Made by a program: the position numbers and the translations under genes. A stretch of 64,000 bases of DNA from Lacrimispora xylanolytica (GTDB lineage: Bacteria; Bacillota; Clostridia; Lachnospirales; Lachnospiraceae), in NCBI RefSeq assembly GCF_026723765.1, contig NZ_CP113524.1, positions 4,350,001 through 4,414,000 of the forward strand, read 5' to 3'. Shown in pieces: positions 16,365 to 25,249 of this stretch. Under the pieces are notes generated by a model. The model was not told the origin of the DNA. It was given only the letters and a program-made list of their open reading frames with translations, and did no database searches. The number at the start of each line of letters is the position of its first letter. The first letter of the stretch is position 1.

Positions 16365-18032
16365 TTATTTGGTCGCGTACATAAAGAACCAGTATCCATA
16401 TGGAGAGTGCCAGGTTCCCTTAATGTCTGTATTCTGCATATAATAATCATTTGCATATACAAGCGGGGAAACGGCTGCATCTTCCATAATGATCTTCTCT
16501 GCTAAATGAAGCTTCTCATAATGCTCTGCCTTATCCGCAGTATCTCTGGCCTGATTTAAAGCAGCATCGAATTCCGGGTTGTTATACTTACCATCATTGT
16601 TTCCGCTTTCAGAAGAAAGAACGTTCAGCATATTAGATGGGTCATCGTAATCGTATACCCAGCCGCCACGGCAGATCTGGAAGTCACCGGCACGACGGGT
16701 TGGGGTGAAGGTGGACCATTCTACGATCTTAATATCCATCTTTACACCAAGCTCGCTCCATGCGTTCTGTAAATACTCTGCAACTGCCTTGTTGTAACCT
16801 GCATCGTTTGTCATGTATTCAATCACTGGGAAGCCATCACCGTTCGGATATCCTGCTTCTGCTAAAAGTGCTTTAGCTTTCTTTACATCTTCTTCATGAT
16901 TTTCGATATCAAAGAAATCTCCGCCGTTGAGTTTACGGGTCTCTTCTTCAAATGAGGAACCGTCTTCCTTGTCAGAAATTCCAGGTCCTACAAAGTTAGC
17001 TGCTGGAGAAGCTGTTTCCATCATCAGCGTATTTGCAATGTAAGCACGGTCTACGGCAAGGCTTAATGCGCGGCGTACTTTCACATTATCAAAAGGTGCC
17101 TTCTGAGTGTTGAAAATAGTATAAGAAGTAGCCATACGTGGTTCAATGTGGAACTCAGGGTTGCCCTTTAAGCTTGGAATCTCTTCTGTAGGTACATCAC
17201 GGATCATCTGGATTTCTCCGGTACGATATGCGCTGTAAGCTGCGTTAGAGTCTTCCATCAGTACAAATTTGATGGTGTTAACGGTAACTTTATCTGCATT
17301 CCAGTAGTTTTCATTTTTTGCAAATGTGATGTGTGAACCGGGAACCCATTCGATCATCTTTAAAGGTCCGTTGGAAATATAGGAATCAGGGCTTAAAGAC
17401 CACTGGTCACCCTTAGCTTCTACTACATCTTTTTTTACTGGTACCATACTTGCATGGGTAACAATTTTATCAAAATAAACGCATGGAGCGGAAAGCTCTA
17501 CGACAAAGGTCTTAGGATCTGGTGCGGAAACACCAAGTGAATCAAGATTTCCTTTTGCGGCATCTTCGTATCCTTTTACCATGGAAAGCATGTCTGCTGC
17601 ATATGGTGCTGCAGTCATTGGATCTGCCAGGTGCTTAAAGGAATATACAAAATCATCAGCCGTAAGGTCAGAACCGTCGCTCCACTTTAAACCTTCTCTT
17701 AAATGGAAGGTATAAGTGAGACCATCATCACTTACGTCAAATTTTTCTGCCTGTCCGGGAATGATGTTATTCTTCTCATCAACCGTCATCAGGGTCTCGA
17801 ATGCGTGCAGAATCATGTTTGCACCATCCATGGAAGAGTTTAATGCCGGATCAATTGTTTCCGGATCTGGTCCGATCTGTACAGCCAGATCGAGGCCGCC
17901 AGCTGTGGTTCCTGCTGCTTCTGTGCCTTGGGTATTGTTGTTCTGGGCGCCGGATTTACCGGAACCGCCACATGCTGTTAAAACAACACTGGAAGCAAGA
18001 ACAGCCGCTAATACGAGTGCCGTTTTCTTCAT
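16365..18032 (-). CDS. Peptide/oligopeptide ABC transporter substrate-binding lipoprotein
   Basis: 555 residues, SBP family 5 (OppA-like). The signal peptide is MKKTALVLAAVLASSVVLTAC, with lipidated Cys21, then a Gly/Ser/Asn/Thr linker. The mature part has typical segments (IGPDPETIDPALNSS, LREGLKWSDGSDLTADDFVYS). The start at 18032 has GGAGG 8 bases upstream; the frame extends to 18119 but the extra residues are not a signal peptide. No permease or ATPase gene is adjacent, so it either works with a transporter encoded elsewhere or senses peptides. Confidence 0.95.
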   Translation of the reverse strand: MKKTALVLAAVLASSVVLTACGGSGKSGAQNNNTQGTEAAGTTAGGLDLAVQIGPDPETIDPALNSSMDGANMILHAFETLMTVDEKNNIIPGQAEKFDVSDDGLTYTFHLREGLKWSDGSDLTADDFVYSFKHLADPMTAAPYAADMLSMVKGYEDAAKGNLDSLGVSAPDPKTFVVELSAPCVYFDKIVTHASMVPVKKDVVEAKGDQWSLSPDSYISNGPLKMIEWVPGSHITFAKNENYWNADKVTVNTIKFVLMEDSNAAYSAYRTGEIQMIRDVPTEEIPSLKGNPEFHIEPRMATSYTIFNTQKAPFDNVKVRRALSLAVDRAYIANTLMMETASPAANFVGPGISDKEDGSSFEEETRKLNGGDFFDIENHEEDVKKAKALLAEAGYPNGDGFPVIEYMTNDAGYNKAVAEYLQNAWSELGVKMDIKIVEWSTFTPTRRAGDFQICRGGWVYDYDDPSNMLNVLSSESGNNDGKYNNPEFDAALNQARDTADKAEHYEKLHLAEKIIMEDAAVSPLVYANDYYMQNTDIKGTWHSPYGYWFFMYATK

Positions 18033-18090
18033 ATTTCTTTCCTCCAAATTCTTTATCTTACGTCCGTCAATCGCAGACAACGCAGTTATT

Positions 18091-18119
18091 AGCATATCAT
18101 AGAAAATAACTCTTTGCAA
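18091..18119 (-). promoter_or_regulatory. Promoter of the peptide-binding lipoprotein gene
   Basis: Minus strand: TTGCAA, 17 bases, TATGCT; about 60 bases upstream of the start. Confidence 0.65.
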
Positions 18120-18175
18120 CGAGGTAATTATGCCATTTCTCCTTTGTATAGTAGAGTGTTACCGTGATAACGTAT

Positions 18176-18214
18176 AAAAGGGCCAGGCATCTTCCGAAGA
18201 AAAATGTCTGGCCC
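18176..18214 (-). terminator. Terminator of the oleate hydratase gene
   Basis: Minus strand: GGGCCAGACAT, loop, ATGCCTGGCCC then TTTTAT. One internal mismatch. Confidence 0.88.
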
Positions 18215-18236
18215 ACGAGGACACATTGATTGATAA

Positions 18237-19946
18237 TTAACGATATGATGTTTTTAACGCTTTTAAAAGGACCTTAGGATCATTGAAATAAGGCGTAACA
18301 GGACATACTTTTTTCTTTATCCCCATAAGGGTATAAACTGCCATTCTGGCGGCTCGAACCGAGTATTCTTCGGTAAATACCATATCATCAGGAATCTCTA
18401 CGAACTGACTGACCATGGCAAAGTTTGTGGAGCCTTTGGGGACTACATTAGGACGGTCCGCCATCTTTCTTGGCTGGAACTGAGCATCCACATAAGGCAT
18501 CATACATGGAATTACATTAACTACGTCATGAAGCAGCTCGTCTTTTTTATCTTCCATATGAAGGTGATGAAGAAGTTCGATAAACATCTCTTCTCCGGTA
18601 CAGTCCTTCATTGGTTTTTTCACGAAATTGCCTTCCTCACTGGTATAAAGGCCGTAACCCCAGAAAATAGTCTGATCCATGGGCTGGTTTGTAAAATGGG
18701 GCTGAGCTGCCACTACAATGCTTAAGAGCCAGTTGGAATCCTTAAAGGTCATAAGCGCACCGCTTCCCGGAACATTGCCGGAGTACCGCTCTATCATTTT
18801 AAGAAGCTTATTTCCTTTGCTTGTCACGGTAAAGCTTTCCCAGTTCGTCTCATGAACATCTCCAAAGAAGGGATATGGATTTCCAAGTCCCTGCTTCTTA
18901 ACCGCTACCTTGCTCCACAGCTCCCCTGAAATTGGGCGAAGTACGGGCTCTGGGGCTGGCGTGTGAAGATCTCCCAGAGTGGCACTGTCGGTCATGCAGG
19001 CATTTGTCATAATGCAGATATCCCGATCGGAGAGCTCCACGGTTCGTTCTATGCCATAATCTTTTAGGTGAAGGGCTTTTACCGTAATTCCTTCCCCTTG
19101 TGCGAACTCAATATCCTTAACAACACAATTTTCTGCAAATACCACGCCCTGCTTTCTTAAATATAATTCTAAGGGGCGGATTACGCTGTCATATTGGTTG
19201 TATGGAGTCCTTGTTACGCCTTCTAAGGTATCAATTCTTGAAAATTCCAGAATCATTCGTCTCATATAGCGGCGGAATTCAAAAAGGCTGCTCCATTTCT
19301 GGAATGCAAAGGTAGTCTGCCACATATACCAGAAATTCGTAGTGAAGAAATGAGGCATGTCAGCAAACCATTCTTCTATGGTCATGTCATCAAGCTTTTC
19401 TTCTGGCGTGTTCATGAGACGAAACAATGCCAATCGTTCTTTTTGGGTAAAGCCCATGGATTTCACATCCAGGATGTTACCTTCTTTATCAATGAGTCTG
19501 GCTTTTGCATTTGTTGGGTGGGCGTGGTCGAAATTTAAGATATCATCTGTCACACTGCGACCGGGGTTCTCCAGGGAGGGAATCGTACGAAACAGCTCCC
19601 AGAAGTTCTCATACGTTTCTTCATTGAGCATACGGCCGCCCCGGCAGACAAAGCCTTTTTCCGGCGTTCCGATTCCGTCATTGCTTCCACCTAATATGTG
19701 CATACCTTCATAGATGGTAATCTGGTTTCCCGGCATGCTGCAGTCCCTGATGAGATAGGCAGCACCTGCAAGGCTCCCCAGGCCGCCTCCTATAAAGTAG
19801 GCTTTTTTATTTTCTGCCTGGGGGGTTTCCTCTTTCTGGCCCTTTTTGCTTTTGTAATAATCGTATGTCTTTTTGGCGGCTATGCCGGTGGCGGCTGCGG
19901 CTGCACCTAAGACAAGCATTTTCCCAATTTTCTTTTTTTGTTTCAT
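18237..19946 (-). CDS. Oleate hydratase (MCRA family) with N-terminal membrane anchor
   Basis: 569 residues. The FAD-binding loop GGGLGSLAGAAYL, ILGGSNDG and RGGRMLNEETYEN identify the myosin-cross-reactive-antigen family, which hydrates unsaturated fatty acids (oleate to 10-hydroxystearate). Unusually, the FAD domain is preceded by about 48 residues: a Lys-rich start, a hydrophobic stretch (MLVLGAAAAATGIAA) and a charged linker, suggesting a membrane tether facing the cytosol. The ATG at 19946 is chosen because GGAGTG lies 6 bases upstream; two earlier in-frame starts touch that site. It appears monocistronic. Confidence 0.93.
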   Translation of the reverse strand: MKQKKKIGKMLVLGAAAAATGIAAKKTYDYYKSKKGQKEETPQAENKKAYFIGGGLGSLAGAAYLIRDCSMPGNQITIYEGMHILGGSNDGIGTPEKGFVCRGGRMLNEETYENFWELFRTIPSLENPGRSVTDDILNFDHAHPTNAKARLIDKEGNILDVKSMGFTQKERLALFRLMNTPEEKLDDMTIEEWFADMPHFFTTNFWYMWQTTFAFQKWSSLFEFRRYMRRMILEFSRIDTLEGVTRTPYNQYDSVIRPLELYLRKQGVVFAENCVVKDIEFAQGEGITVKALHLKDYGIERTVELSDRDICIMTNACMTDSATLGDLHTPAPEPVLRPISGELWSKVAVKKQGLGNPYPFFGDVHETNWESFTVTSKGNKLLKMIERYSGNVPGSGALMTFKDSNWLLSIVVAAQPHFTNQPMDQTIFWGYGLYTSEEGNFVKKPMKDCTGEEMFIELLHHLHMEDKKDELLHDVVNVIPCMMPYVDAQFQPRKMADRPNVVPKGSTNFAMVSQFVEIPDDMVFTEEYSVRAARMAVYTLMGIKKKVCPVTPYFNDPKVLLKALKTSYR

Positions 19947-20053
19947 ATGCATCACTCCATTCTATAGCTTATTCACTTCATTGCGTTTCTATTATCATAC
20001 TTCATTTTTACTCCATCATACATAGGGTTTTTTAATTCCTTGTTACACTAGAA

Positions 20054-20183
20054 AGAGTCTGACTTGTCAGACTCTGGCGCTGACGCGCGTCACTTTAGTG
20101 ACATCTTCCTCTTAGGCGTCATGTGCATCCTGCAGGTCGTGCTTTTTGTTATATAGGGGAGTTCGTAGAACTTTCCTATATAA
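20054..20183. repeat. Cluster of palindromes, possible small intergenic repeat element
   Basis: A 130-base stretch with nested inverted repeats: AGAGTCTGAC-TT-GTCAGACTCT (20054-20075, perfect 10-bp arms), GTCAC-TTTA-GTGAC, and TTATATAGGGGAGTTC-GTA-GAACTTTCCTATATAA (20149-20183, 14 of 16 pairs). No ORF is present. It sits between the rsmA terminator and the oleate hydratase promoter region. The density of hairpins resembles REP- or MITE-like intergenic elements, but copies elsewhere cannot be checked here. Confidence 0.6.
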
Positions 20184-20184
20184 T

Positions 20185-20210
20185 AAAAACGGCACCATGC
20201 TAATGGTGCC
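20185..20210 (-). terminator. Terminator of the metG-traX-tatD-rsmA operon
   Basis: Minus strand: GGCACCAT, loop TAGC, ATGGTGCC, then GTTTTTATT. Perfect 8-bp stem, 25 bases after the rsmA stop. Confidence 0.9.
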
Positions 20211-20234
20211 GAAGGTCAGGCTTTTTACGCCTTT

Positions 20235-21107
20235 TTATATCTGTTTCATTTGAGTAAAGCAGTTACTTAAACCTGCAAATTCTTTTAATGTTAAGGTTTC
20301 TCCACGAACGGATGGGGAAAGTCCCATTTGTTCTATGGCCTCTATGATCTGTTCCTTGGTAAAGGAGACCTCAGGGGAATTGTTTAATCCATTTTGAAGG
20401 GTCTTTCTTCTCTGGTTAAAGGAAGCGCGGATGAGGCGGAACATGAGATCCGGCTCCATTACCTCTACAGGAGAAGTTTTATGTCTTGTAAGACGAATCA
20501 CCGCAGAACCCACTCCCGGACGGGGCATAAAGCAGTTTGGCGGAACATTGGCAACGATATATGGCTCTGCATAATACTGGACTGCAAGGGATAGGGCGCC
20601 GTAGTCCTTAGACCCTGGGCCGACCTGCATCCGGTCTGCGACTTCCTTTTGAACCATTACGGTTATATTGTCAATGGGGACGCCGCCTTCAAAGAGTCCC
20701 ATAATAATGGGGGTGGTAATATAGTAAGGAAGATTTGCCACTACCTTAATGGGGCGTCCTCCGTTATAGTCCTGGGCGATTTTATTTATGTCAACCTTAA
20801 GGATATCATCGTGTATGACTGTCACATTATCATAATCTGCAAGGGTCTCTTTCAGAATGGGGATTAAATTGGAATCGATTTCTACGGCAACCACATGGCC
20901 CGCATTCTCTGCCAAATACTGTGTCATGGTTCCGATTCCCGGTCCGATTTCTAACACGCAGTCTTCCTTTGTTACTCCTGCCGCAAGTATGATCTTATCC
21001 AGTACATGGGTGTCAATTAAAAAATTCTGTCCAAACTTTTTCTGGAACATGAATTCGTATTTTTGAATGATCTCAATCGTTTTTTGGGGATTTCCCAGTG
21101 TTGCCAT
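20235..21107 (-). CDS. rsmA: 16S rRNA (adenine(1518)-N6/adenine(1519)-N6)-dimethyltransferase
   Basis: 290 residues (KsgA). The N-terminal FGQNFLIDTHVLDKI, SAM-binding motif VLEIGPGIGTMTQYLAE and catalytic NLPYYITTPII are all present. It dimethylates two adenines in the 16S rRNA helix 45 loop late in 30S assembly. GGAGG lies 6 bases before the ATG. It is the last gene of metG-traX-tatD-rsmA; a metG-tatD-rsmA order is common in Bacillota. Confidence 0.97.
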   Translation of the reverse strand: MATLGNPQKTIEIIQKYEFMFQKKFGQNFLIDTHVLDKIILAAGVTKEDCVLEIGPGIGTMTQYLAENAGHVVAVEIDSNLIPILKETLADYDNVTVIHDDILKVDINKIAQDYNGGRPIKVVANLPYYITTPIIMGLFEGGVPIDNITVMVQKEVADRMQVGPGSKDYGALSLAVQYYAEPYIVANVPPNCFMPRPGVGSAVIRLTRHKTSPVEVMEPDLMFRLIRASFNQRRKTLQNGLNNSPEVSFTKEQIIEAIEQMGLSPSVRGETLTLKEFAGLSNCFTQMKQI

Positions 21108-21131
21108 TCTTGTCCTCCGCTTTCTTTCCTG

Positions 21132-21899
21132 TTACCTGATTCGGTACATGGTTCTTGCATTTTGGTTGGTGATCTTTATGACTTCTTCTTCGGATATGCC
21201 TTTGATCTCGCTGATTTCCTTTACCACGTAGGTAAGATTTAAGGAAGAGTTCCGCTTTCCTCTGTTTGGCACCGGTGCCAGGTACGGGCAGTCTGTTTCC
21301 AGCACCAGCTGTTCCATTGGCATATATTCTACCACTTCTTTCAGCTTCTTTGCATTCTTAAAGGTAAGAACGCCGCCGATTCCCAGATAGAACCCCATGT
21401 TCAAGTATTCTCTCGCCATCTCTTTTCCATAGGAAAAGCAGTGGATGACGCCTCCCAGCTCCTGGGATTTTTCTGCCTTCATGATATCCAGAGTATCTTT
21501 GGCCGCATCTCTGCTGTGAATGATGATGGGAAGGCTCACTTCTCTTGCCAGGTCAAGCTGGCGTATGAACCATTTTTTCTGTATTTCACGGTCTGGCTCA
21601 TCCCAGTAGTAGTCAAGACCGATTTCTCCGATGGCTACAATCTTTGGGTGGGAGGATTGTTCCTTTAACCATATCATTCCCTCTTCGTCAAGTTCTCCGG
21701 TCTCGTTTGGGTGCACACCGATGGCACCGTAAACATTGGGATACTTGTCTACCATATTCATGGTATTCTGAGAAGTTTTTATGCTGGCTCCCACATTGGT
21801 CACCGCTTCTATGCCGTGGAGGGCAAGGCTGTTTAACAGCTCTTCCCTGTCCTCCTCAAATGCCTCATCATCATAATGGGCGTGTGTATCAAAAATCAT
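21132..21899 (-). CDS. tatD: TatD-family metal-dependent deoxyribonuclease
   Basis: 255 residues. Metal-binding signatures are present in order: DTHAHYDD, IGEIGLDYYWDE, HSRDA, HCFSYG and ETDCPYLAP. The family comprises TIM-barrel nucleases implicated in DNA repair and 3'-5' exonuclease activity. GAGGAG lies 5 bases before the ATG. It follows traX by 13 bases and precedes rsmA by 24, as part of one operon. Confidence 0.95.
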   Translation of the reverse strand: MIFDTHAHYDDEAFEEDREELLNSLALHGIEAVTNVGASIKTSQNTMNMVDKYPNVYGAIGVHPNETGELDEEGMIWLKEQSSHPKIVAIGEIGLDYYWDEPDREIQKKWFIRQLDLAREVSLPIIIHSRDAAKDTLDIMKAEKSQELGGVIHCFSYGKEMAREYLNMGFYLGIGGVLTFKNAKKLKEVVEYMPMEQLVLETDCPYLAPVPNRGKRNSSLNLTYVVKEISEIKGISEEEVIKITNQNARTMYRIR

Positions 21900-21912
21900 G
21901 GTATCTCCTCAT

Positions 21913-22671
21913 TTATAATTTTACAATTAAAAGGTAAATAAGATAGAGTAAAAGAAGGTGGACTGGATAGAACCAGTAGAATAACTTATCCAAACTCCTT
22001 TTCCCTCTTTCTCCGTTGTAATTGCGGATCGGGAACAGGGCCAATGCCCCGGCGCCTAAGCAGTAAAGGCTTTGCAGTGCCGCCACAAAACCAGATAAAA
22101 GACTTTGTAATTTGGGCTTATCCCGATATACGTAAAAGATCAGTATTAATACAATACCAATAATATTATAGTCACATTTTATTAATACAGACGCGCCACA
22201 GCCAACTACAATGGCCAGAACCTGCTTTAATGGGTCGCCAAATGCCTTCTGGTAAGCGGTCAGGACCCAAAGTCCGATGAGCAGGGTAAATAACACATTC
22301 TGGTACTCCGGGTGAAACCATTCCCCTGAAATTGCCAAGTCAAAGGGTACTTCAGAAACCAGAGCAAATATTAGAAGCCTGAAGCTATAACGCTTTACAT
22401 TTCTGGTATGAATAAAGCCTTGTACCAGAAGAAAACAAAAGATGGGGAACGAAATTCTTCCTATGACACGAAGGGCAAAGTCAAGATATCCCCATAGCTT
22501 TACCTGGGTAATCCCCATAAAGGTCTGAGTTAAGTCCATATTAGGGTTCTTAAATATTCCATTTTCTATTAATACTGCACCGATGTGGTCAATGAACATG
22601 GTGACCACAGCAATAAGCTTAAGGGTATATCCGGTGAATCCTTCTCTTGTGGGGCTTGTTGTCTCCTGCAT
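21913..22671 (-). CDS. TraX family membrane protein
   Basis: 252 residues with about seven membrane segments. The pattern LKLIAVVTMFIDHIGAVL near the N-terminus and FYWFYPVHLLLLYLIYLL at the C-terminus matches the TraX family. TraX itself acetylates F pilin, but the many chromosomal homologues in clostridia are not tied to conjugation; an acyltransferase-like role is possible. It is inserted between metG and tatD in a housekeeping operon with short spacing, so it is likely co-regulated with metG by the T-box. Confidence 0.9.
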   Translation of the reverse strand: MQETTSPTREGFTGYTLKLIAVVTMFIDHIGAVLIENGIFKNPNMDLTQTFMGITQVKLWGYLDFALRVIGRISFPIFCFLLVQGFIHTRNVKRYSFRLLIFALVSEVPFDLAISGEWFHPEYQNVLFTLLIGLWVLTAYQKAFGDPLKQVLAIVVGCGASVLIKCDYNIIGIVLILIFYVYRDKPKLQSLLSGFVAALQSLYCLGAGALALFPIRNYNGERGKRSLDKLFYWFYPVHLLLLYLIYLLIVKL

Positions 22672-22759
22672 GGAATTCTCCTTTTTAATACAACAGACCG
22701 GATTTCAAAAACCCGGCCTGCCTTGTTTACGTTTTTTTATCGTCTGATGTTCCCTTATA

Positions 22760-24733
22760 TTAGCAGATTTCTGCTCCTGCCGGCATGGTCTTCTCCGGAA
22801 CCATAAGGGATAGATTGCCTTCTGCATCTTCCGCACATAAAAGCATGCCTTCGGATACAACACCAGCCAATTTGGCCGGCTTTAAGTTTACCACAACCAT
22901 TACCTTTTTGCCAACCATTTCTTCTGGAGAATAGTGAGCTTTAATGCCGCTTACGATCTGCTTTACCTGGCTTCCGATGCGTACCTGGGAGCAGAGAAGC
23001 TTTTTGGATTTCGGCACTGCTTCACAGGCAATGATCTCTCCTACCTGGAATTGAAGCTTTGCAAAATCATCGTATTCAATTTCTGCCTTAGGCTCAATGT
23101 CTATCACATCTCCGGACTCTACGGCTGACTCTTTGGCCTCTTCTACCGGAGCGAACAGGGCATCTACCTTATCCATTACTTCCTTGATGTCCATACGGGC
23201 AAAAAGGATCTCAGGCTGTTCTGTTACCTTGCCTCCTGACGGATAAAGTCCAAACTCGCTCATCTGGGACAGCTCTCTCTTTTCGGTGTTAAGCTGGCTT
23301 AAAATCTTCTTTGAGGTTTCCGGCATAAAGGAATCAAGAAGGGAAGCTCCAATGGTAATTGCTTCTGTTAAATGGAATAACACGGTTTCCAGACGGGCTT
23401 TCTTTTCCTCGTCCTTTGCAAGTGTCCAGGGTGCGGTCTCGTCAATATATTTGTTGCTTCTTCTGAAAATATTAAAGATATGAGTGATGGCATCAGCCAC
23501 ACGAAGCTTCTCCATCTTCTCCTGAACCTTTTTCACCTCGTCAAGTACCACTGCTTTTAAGTCTTCATCAAATGCATCGGAATCCTTTCCGTTTGTTACC
23601 ACGCCGCCAAAGTATTTATTGGACATGGAAATGGTACGGTTTACAAGGTTTCCAAGAATATTGGCAAGGTCAGAATTCATGCGCTCGACCATAAGCTCCC
23701 AGGAGATCACGCCATCATTTTCAAAGGGCATCTCATGAAGCACAAAGTAGCGGACGGCATCCACACCAAAGAAATCCACTAAGGTATCGGCATAAAGAAC
23801 ATTTCCCTTTGATTTACTCATCTTTCCATCGCCCTGTAACAGCCATGGATGGCCGAATACCTGCTTTGGAAGAGGAATATTGAGTGCCATCAGGAAAATA
23901 GGCCAGTAAATGGTATGGAAGCGGATGATGTCCTTACCGATAAGGTGTAAGTCTGCCGGCCAAAGCTTCTGATACTGCTCGGTGCTGTTTCCATCACAGT
24001 CATAGCCGATTCCTGTAATATAGTTTGTCAAAGCATCCAGCCATACATACGTTACATGCTTTGGATCAAAGCTGACTGGAATACCCCAGGTAAATGTTGT
24101 TCTGGATACGCAAAGGTCCTGAAGTCCTGGAAGCAGGAAGTTGTTCATCATCTCATTTTTTCTGGAAACCGGCTGGATAAACTCCGGGTTCTCATTAATA
24201 TGAGCGATGAGACGGTCCGCATATTTACTCATGCGGAAAAAGTATGCCTCTTCCTTGGCAGGCTTCACTTCGCCGCCGCAGTCCGGGCACTTTCCATCCA
24301 CCAGCTGAGACTCGGTAAAGAAGGATTCGCAGGGAGTACAGTAAAGGCCTTCATAATGTCCTTTATAGATATCGCCCTGATCATAAAGCTTTTTAAAGAT
24401 CTTCTGAACCTGCTTTTCATGGTATTCATCGGTGGTACGGATGAATTTATCATAGGAGGTATTCATTAAATCCCAGATTCCTCTGATTCCATCGGCTGCC
24501 TGATCTACGAATTCCTTTGGAGTCACTCCGGCTGCTTTCGCCTTTTCTTCGATCTTTTGTCCATGCTCATCGGTTCCTGTCTGGAAAAATACATCGTAGC
24601 CCTCGGCTCTTTTATAGCGGGCAATGGCATCTGCCAATACAGCTTCATAAGTATTACCAATATGAGGCTTTCCGGATGCATAGGCAATGGCGGTTGTAAT
24701 ATAATAAGGTTTTTTGTTTGATTCTTTACACAT
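22760..24733 (-). CDS. metG: Methionyl-tRNA synthetase
   Basis: 657 residues. Class I signature (SGKPHIGNTYEA), zinc knuckles CTPCESFF and CPDCGG, KMSKSKG loop and C-terminal tRNA-binding (EMAP-like) domain from about residue 555 (FAKLQFQVGEIIACEAVPKS). It charges tRNA-Met. The start at 24733 is chosen because AGGAGG is 8 bases upstream; an in-frame ATG at 24757 lies before that site. A T-box leader with terminator lies immediately upstream, so expression probably rises when tRNA-Met is uncharged. Confidence 0.97.
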   Translation of the reverse strand: MCKESNKKPYYITTAIAYASGKPHIGNTYEAVLADAIARYKRAEGYDVFFQTGTDEHGQKIEEKAKAAGVTPKEFVDQAADGIRGIWDLMNTSYDKFIRTTDEYHEKQVQKIFKKLYDQGDIYKGHYEGLYCTPCESFFTESQLVDGKCPDCGGEVKPAKEEAYFFRMSKYADRLIAHINENPEFIQPVSRKNEMMNNFLLPGLQDLCVSRTTFTWGIPVSFDPKHVTYVWLDALTNYITGIGYDCDGNSTEQYQKLWPADLHLIGKDIIRFHTIYWPIFLMALNIPLPKQVFGHPWLLQGDGKMSKSKGNVLYADTLVDFFGVDAVRYFVLHEMPFENDGVISWELMVERMNSDLANILGNLVNRTISMSNKYFGGVVTNGKDSDAFDEDLKAVVLDEVKKVQEKMEKLRVADAITHIFNIFRRSNKYIDETAPWTLAKDEEKKARLETVLFHLTEAITIGASLLDSFMPETSKKILSQLNTEKRELSQMSEFGLYPSGGKVTEQPEILFARMDIKEVMDKVDALFAPVEEAKESAVESGDVIDIEPKAEIEYDDFAKLQFQVGEIIACEAVPKSKKLLCSQVRIGSQVKQIVSGIKAHYSPEEMVGKKVMVVVNLKPAKLAGVVSEGMLLCAEDAEGNLSLMVPEKTMPAGAEIC

Positions 24734-24792
24734 GTTCTTCCCTCCTGGTTCTATCATGAGTTGCTACGGAAATTAGGCTGCTTTCTCCAAAG

Positions 24793-24835
24793 AAAAACCC
24801 GTCTTAAAATATCCTCTCGGAAATTTAAAGACGGG
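24793..24835 (-). terminator. T-box regulated terminator before metG
   Basis: Minus strand: CCCGTCTTTAAA, loop, TTTTAAGACGGG then TTTTT. The 5' arm overlaps the sequence that would pair in the antiterminator (ACGGGATAATCGCCCGTC). Confidence 0.9.
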
Positions 24836-25126
24836 CGATTATCCCGTGATACCACTTTAATTTATCCATGCCTTACAGCATGGACCTTACCGGCTGCATA
24901 CGCACTCAGAATCTTCATAATTCCTAAGCTGCTTATACAGTCTGACACGATAACGGGTGTAACCGTCGGAATCTAAAAGCATGTAATATGCCAGTTCGGT
25001 TCCGCTGCTCCAAGGCCATATTGGGAAATAAGTCCAAGCTTCCTTTTCAGCATACGGAAGTCTCTGCACATGAACCTTATCTCTTACTCTTCTTTTCTCA
25101 GCATTCTCATATAGATCATTGTTAGT
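24793..25126 (-). promoter_or_regulatory. T-box riboswitch controlling metG
   Basis: About 330 nt from the predicted start to the terminator. On the minus strand, a Stem I with GAGTAAGAGA, an upper arm CTTCCG-TATGCTGAAAA-GGAAG and CCTTGGAGC is visible. GGTTC and GAACC pair across the specifier loop. Stem III is TCCATGC-TGTAAG-GCATGGA (24884-24865), followed by the T-box core AAAGTGGTATCACGGG. The UGGU that meets the tRNA end predicts discriminator base A73, which fits tRNA-Met. The specifier itself is ambiguous: GAAC is followed by TGG, and an ATG lies a little further on. A 60-codon ORF in this RNA is not considered real. Confidence 0.88.
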
Positions 25127-25132
25127 AATCCT

Positions 25133-25161
25133 AGTGTAATGGCTTCGAAGAAGTTTGTCAA
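25133..25161 (-). promoter_or_regulatory. Promoter of the metG T-box operon
   Basis: Minus strand: TTGACA, 17 bases, TACACT. An inverted repeat CAGGGAA-N9-TTCCCTG (25163-25185) abuts the -35 and may be an operator. Confidence 0.85.
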
Positions 25162-25249
25162 GCAGGGAACCTTCTTAATTCCCTGTTTAGTCATGACTTT
25201 TTCATTTCCCACATATAAATATTAATAGTGAATTACGGAGGAATCATAT

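Noticed and set aside
21913-22671. Sign of a conjugative element from the TraX family hit
   Set aside because: TraX-like proteins are common chromosomal genes in clostridia; no relaxase, mating genes or integrase are nearby.
24887-25069. 60-codon minus-strand ORF upstream of metG
   Set aside because: It lies entirely within the T-box leader, covering Stem I and the linker; RNA structure explains the sequence and there is no ribosome binding site.
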